Shown: piece by piece, positions 6,745-9,660 of the stretch
How the letters are laid out: each line of letters starts with the position of its first letter
Numbering within the stretch: the first letter of the stretch is position 1
Source: an uncultured Alcaligenaceae bacterium
Lineage (GTDB): Bacteria > Pseudomonadota > Gammaproteobacteria > Burkholderiales > Burkholderiaceae_B
Reading direction: 5' to 3'
Length of the DNA stretch: 9,660 nucleotides
NCBI GenBank assembly: GCA_937908115.1
Contig: CALEQZ010000042.1
Coordinates: forward strand, 1 to 9,660
Position numbers and translations under genes: made by a program
The notes under the pieces: model-generated
What the model was told of the DNA's origin: nothing
Database searches by the model: none
What the model saw: the letters and a program-made list of their open reading frames with translations, nothing else

Positions 6745-7730
6745 GGTTGGGCCTCCATCTCGCAGTGGTGGCACGCCGCCTGCCTGTCCCCGGGAAACCG
6801 GCGCAGCACCGGCGCGCTGGCCTTGCACCGGGCATCGGCGCGGTCACACCGCGGCTCGAACGGGCAGCCGGCAGGCAGGCCGCCCGGCGGCGGCGGGGCG
6901 CCCGGAATGGACGACAGCAGCTGCTTGGGCTGGTCCAACCTGGGGATGGATTTCAGCAACAGGCGCGCATAGGGGTGCAGCGGCTGTGCGAAGGTGTCTT
7001 CCACCCGACCCTGTTCGACGCACTGCCCCGCGTACATCACCAACAGCCTGTCGGCCAGCTTGGCCACCGTCCCCATGTCATGGGTAATCAGCAGGACCGA
7101 CATTCCGAAGCGATCCCGCAAGGACAGGAGCAGTTCATTGATTTGCGCCTTGACGGTCGCATCCAACGCCGTCGTCGGCTCATCGGCGATCAACAATTCC
7201 GGGTCCAAGGCGAGCGCCATGGCAATGAGCGCGCGCTGGCGCATGCCGCCCGAAAACTGATGCGGATAGTGGTTGACGCGCTGCTCCGGTGCGGAAACCC
7301 CGGTCAGCCGCAATAGCTCGACCGCCCTTTGCATCGCTTCCCGCTTGGGGGTCTTGCGATGCACCATCATGACTTCGGCGATCTGGTAGCCGACCGTGGT
7401 GCACGGGTTGAGGGCGCTCAGGGCATCCTGGCTGACAAAGCCGATCCGCTTACCGAGCAACGCCCGGCGCTCCCTGGGCGGCAGCGCCAGCAGGTCCGTC
7501 CCCCCGAGCAGGACCTCGCCGGTCACTTCGAGATGCTTGGGCAACAGGCCCATGATCGCCTGCGCCGTCGTCGTCTTGCCCGAGCCGGACTCGCCGATGA
7601 TGGCGAAGATCTCGCCCCGGGCAATGTCGAAACTGACATTCCTGACAAGGGAAAGCGCACCGCTGCGGGACCTGAGCGTGACACCCAGGTCCCGCACCGA
7701 CAGCGTGATGCCAGAAGGACTATTCTTCAC
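6741..7730 (-). CDS. Peptide-type ABC transporter ATP-binding protein (DppD/OppD-like)
   Basis: The partner ATPase of the importer. From the proposed start it is 329 aa, typical for DppD/OppD. Motifs: Walker A GESGSGKT (46-53), Gln101 of the Q-loop, signature FSGGM (159-163; the Phe and Met variants are usual in DppD), Walker B LLIADEP (179-185) and switch His217 (LITHD). The C-terminal extension contains HPYARLLLKSIP and four cysteines at 289, 295, 302 and 320. GTG 7730 is chosen as the first plausible initiator after the stop of the binding-protein gene (14 nt apart), with a weak AAAGG about 11 nt upstream. The frame is open to an ATG at 7844, but that would run into the upstream gene and adds residues unlike the family. 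The start is therefore moderately certain and the gene itself very certain. Confidence 0.92.
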   Translation of the reverse strand: MKNSPSGITLSVRDLGVTLRSRSGALSLVRNVSFDIARGEIFAIIGESGSGKTTTAQAIMGLLPKHLEVTGEVLLGGTDLLALPPRERRALLGKRIGFVSQDALSALNPCTTVGYQIAEVMMVHRKTPKREAMQRAVELLRLTGVSAPEQRVNHYPHQFSGGMRQRALIAMALALDPELLIADEPTTALDATVKAQINELLLSLRDRFGMSVLLITHDMGTVAKLADRLLVMYAGQCVEQGRVEDTFAQPLHPYARLLLKSIPRLDQPKQLLSSIPGAPPPPGGLPAGCPFEPRCDRADARCKASAPVLRRFPGDRQAACHHCEMEAQP

Positions 7731-7744
7731 GCCGGATTGCGCCT

Positions 7745-9289
7745 TTACTTGCTGACCTTGACTTCGTGCAGCAACAGCGTGTCGCCAGAGTTGGCTTCCC
7801 AAGTGAACTTCTTGGAAAAGCCATACAGCGCCGCTGCCTGCCAAATCGCCGCGATGAAGTACTGGTCATGTACGTACTTCTGGATGTCGTGGAAGATCTT
7901 CGTGCGCTTGGCGGGATCGATTTCCTGGCCTGCCAATGCGGCCAGGCGGTCGAACTCCGCGTCCTGCGTGATGGACAGTGCCGAGGACGAATGCAGGAAC
8001 GAGTTGATCTTGCTCGCATCCCCTTCGCCGAAATCCCAGCCGATGATGTAGAAGGGCCCGGCGCTGCGGTTCTGCATCATGTTGATCAGCCGGCCCCACT
8101 CCAGGGTCTGCGGCGTGACCTTGAAGCCCACCTCCTCGAGCTGCCTGTTGATCACGTTGTAAAAGTCCCGGTCATTGACATACCGGCCGTCGGACGTGAA
8201 GGTTTCGAGCTTGATCGGCGCCTTGTCCTTGAGCAGCCGCTTGGACAGCTCGGGATCATAGGCATAGGGCTTGATGCTGGCATCGAACTGCACCACGTTC
8301 TCGCTCATCGGCACGCCGTACACCCGGCCGTACTTGCCCAACAGGCCCTCCACCATGTCTTCGACATCCAGCGCATGCGCAAAGGCCTTGCGCACGTCGA
8401 TGTCGTTGAACGGTGGCTTGGAGGAATCAAGCAGCAGCGTGTGCACCAGGCCGTTCGGGCTGGCTATCACATGGACCTTGTCGCTCTTTTCCAGACGCTC
8501 CACGTCGGTGATGGGCACGCGCTGGATGATGTCGACTTCTCCCTGCACCAGGGCATTGACGCGGGTCGCGTTCTCCGGGATGAAGGTATAGATGCCCTTG
8601 TCGATCTCCGGCTTATTGCCCCAGTAGTCTTCGAAGCGCGTCAGCACCAGGCGCTGCCCCTTCTCCCAACTTTCCAGCTTGTAGGGGCCCGTTCCCATGG
8701 GCGTGTTGGCCAACTCGGCATTGTCCTTGCCCTCGTAGTACTTCTTGGACATGATGAAAAGCCGGCCGCTTCCACCCAGCGGCTGCATGCGACGCATCAA
8801 GACCGGGTCCGGGACCTTCGTTTCGATCTCGACGGTATAGGGATCGACGACCCGGACGTCCTTGATGCTGCTGAGCTGGGAAAAATGCGGCGAACTCAGC
8901 TTGGGATCGAGGATGCGCTCAATCGAGAACTTGACATCCTCGGCGGTCATCTCCGATCCGTCGTGGAACTTGACCCCCTTTCGCAGCTTGATCTCCCAAA
9001 GCGTCGGAGACACCGCGCGGTATGACTGCGCAAGCTTCGGCTTGAGCTCCTTTGTGGCGTAGTCGATCTCCAGCAGGGTTTCGTAGATTTGCGTGACGAT
9101 CACCAAGTCGGTGCCGTTGGCAGTCTGGGACGGATCAAGCCGGTCCAGTCCGCCGCTAAGCGCTACGCGCGCGGTCACGGGTTCGGCCGACCAGGCCGGA
9201 CCGGACGCAAAGGACAGCGCCATGGCTGACAAGGCGCCAAGCGCAAACCGCTTCAAGGTGCTGCGAGTCGATGACTGTAATGGTTTCAT
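7745..9289 (-). CDS. Family 5 ABC transporter substrate-binding protein (DppA/OppA-like)
   Basis: The periplasmic receptor of the importer, 514 aa, a normal length. Residues 1-35 form a Sec-type signal peptide (Lys13-Arg14, hydrophobic core, cleavage likely at AWSA/EP). There is no lipobox cysteine, so it is a soluble periplasmic protein. The family 5 signature is at about 105-127 (GVKFHDGSEMTAEDVKFSIE), and GTGPYKLESWEKGQRLVLTRFEDYW, seen in two parts near residues 200-222, is the usual follow-up motif. The C-terminal lobe continues intact. The ATG at 9289 is well supported by AGGAG 7 nt upstream. It lies between the permease and the ATPases. Peptides, opine-like compounds, glutathione or nickel chelates are all handled by members of this family; a single sequence does not decide. 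Confidence 0.94.
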   Translation of the reverse strand: MKPLQSSTRSTLKRFALGALSAMALSFASGPAWSAEPVTARVALSGGLDRLDPSQTANGTDLVIVTQIYETLLEIDYATKELKPKLAQSYRAVSPTLWEIKLRKGVKFHDGSEMTAEDVKFSIERILDPKLSSPHFSQLSSIKDVRVVDPYTVEIETKVPDPVLMRRMQPLGGSGRLFIMSKKYYEGKDNAELANTPMGTGPYKLESWEKGQRLVLTRFEDYWGNKPEIDKGIYTFIPENATRVNALVQGEVDIIQRVPITDVERLEKSDKVHVIASPNGLVHTLLLDSSKPPFNDIDVRKAFAHALDVEDMVEGLLGKYGRVYGVPMSENVVQFDASIKPYAYDPELSKRLLKDKAPIKLETFTSDGRYVNDRDFYNVINRQLEEVGFKVTPQTLEWGRLINMMQNRSAGPFYIIGWDFGEGDASKINSFLHSSSALSITQDAEFDRLAALAGQEIDPAKRTKIFHDIQKYVHDQYFIAAIWQAAALYGFSKKFTWEANSGDTLLLHEVKVSK

Positions 9290-9338
9290 GATGGACTCCT
9301 AGGACGGTCGGACTGCCACGCGAAAGCTGCGATGAAAC

Positions 9339-9660
9339 TCAGTTGGACGACTTCTTGGGACTGATCCTATCCCTCAGATGCTCCCCCAAGACATTGATGG
9401 ACAGCACAAGCAAGAAAATGGCTGCGCCTGGAAAAACCGTCAGCCACCAGGCGGTCTGCATGTAATCGCGCCCTTCCGACAACATCCTTCCCCAGGTGGG
9501 CGTGGCGGTCGGCACACCCAGCCCGACAAACGAAAGGCCGCTTTCCATGACGATGGCCGAGCCCAGCATGAACGTGGCCAGCACGACGATGTTCGGCAGG
9601 ATATTGGGCAGGACGTGCCTGAACAGGATGCGCGGCACCGAACCCCGCATGACGTGGACG
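9339..9660 (-). CDS. Peptide-type ABC transporter permease, DppC/OppC-like (partial, C-terminal end)
   Basis: The last 106 or so residues of an inner-membrane permease; the frame is open to the right edge (VHV precedes the first visible Met at 9650), so the gene starts outside the window. The visible part begins in the cytoplasmic EAA coupling loop (PRILFRHVLPN). A transmembrane segment follows (NIVVLATFMLGSAIVMESGL), then the DppC-typical FVGLGVPTATPTWGRMLSEGRDY, and a final transmembrane helix (WWLTVFPGAAIFLLVLSINV) before LGEHLRDR. This end is characteristic of DppC rather than DppB. It ends 49 nt before the binding-protein ATG and should be co-transcribed with it. An upstream DppB-like partner is expected but not visible. 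Confidence 0.92.
   Translation of the reverse strand, partial: VHVMRGSVPRILFRHVLPNILPNIVVLATFMLGSAIVMESGLSFVGLGVPTATPTWGRMLSEGRDYMQTAWWLTVFPGAAIFLLVLSINVLGEHLRDRISPKKSSN

Noticed and set aside
5470..6972. A 500-codon open frame on the + strand opposite the two ATPase genes and the start of the oxidoreductase gene
   Set aside because: It is antisense to three genes with clear family motifs, and its translation is Arg/Pro/Gly-rich low-complexity sequence with no recognisable domain. Such frames arise from high GC at third codon positions.
7766..9025. A 419-codon + strand open frame opposite the family 5 binding protein
   Set aside because: Mirror frame of a strongly supported gene; no domain and no ribosome binding site of note.
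1..9660. Search for mobile elements, CRISPR, tRNA, phage or toxin-antitoxin genes
   Set aside because: No terminal inverted repeats, transposase motifs, regular spaced repeats or tRNA-like cloverleafs were seen, and base and codon use appear uniform across all genes.

Overview
The window looks like a chromosomal segment of a high-GC betaproteobacterium, most likely Alcaligenaceae (Bordetella/Achromobacter type). The reasons are the strong G/C bias at third codon positions, a Bug-type (tripartite tricarboxylate transporter, TTT) binding protein with no membrane partner beside it, and its pairing with a CaiB/BaiF CoA-transferase and a LysR regulator, a combination very common in that family. 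The assignment rests on gene content and composition; no rRNA or other marker gene is present.

Left part (1-4265): a D-2-hydroxyacid dehydrogenase on the + strand, possibly starting just before the window, ends tail to tail with a LysR-type regulator on the - strand. The regulator is transcribed divergently from a two-gene + strand unit: a family III CoA-transferase followed 21 nt later by a Bug-type periplasmic binding protein with a twin-arginine signal peptide. The 112-nt divergent region holds a perfect TTGAC-N5-GTCAA palindrome of LysR-box form and promoter-like hexamers. A likely reading is that the regulator senses a carboxylic acid or its CoA ester, the CoA-transferase activates it, and the binding protein captures it outside the cytoplasm. 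The substrate cannot be read from the sequence.

Right part (4281-9660, - strand): a peptide/nickel-type (Dpp/Opp) ABC importer operon. In transcription order it holds the C-terminal end of a DppC-like permease (cut by the window edge), a family 5 solute-binding protein, a DppD-like ATPase, a DppF-like ATPase overlapping it by 4 nt (ATGA), and a DAO-family FAD-dependent amine/amino-acid oxidoreductase as last gene. This suggests uptake of a peptide-like or N-substituted amino compound followed by flavin-dependent oxidation. The operon promoter and the first permease lie outside the window.

The two units converge with only 15 nt between stop codons (4266-4280) and no convincing terminator. All eight genes look intact apart from the window-edge truncation(s). 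No gene-free stretch exceeds 112 nt. I found no tRNA, rRNA, CRISPR array, insertion sequence or prophage gene. The region reads as ordinary accessory catabolism and transport; the points worth a second look are the regulatory palindrome, the transporter-oxidase coupling, the Tat-type Bug protein and the cysteine clusters in both ATPases.
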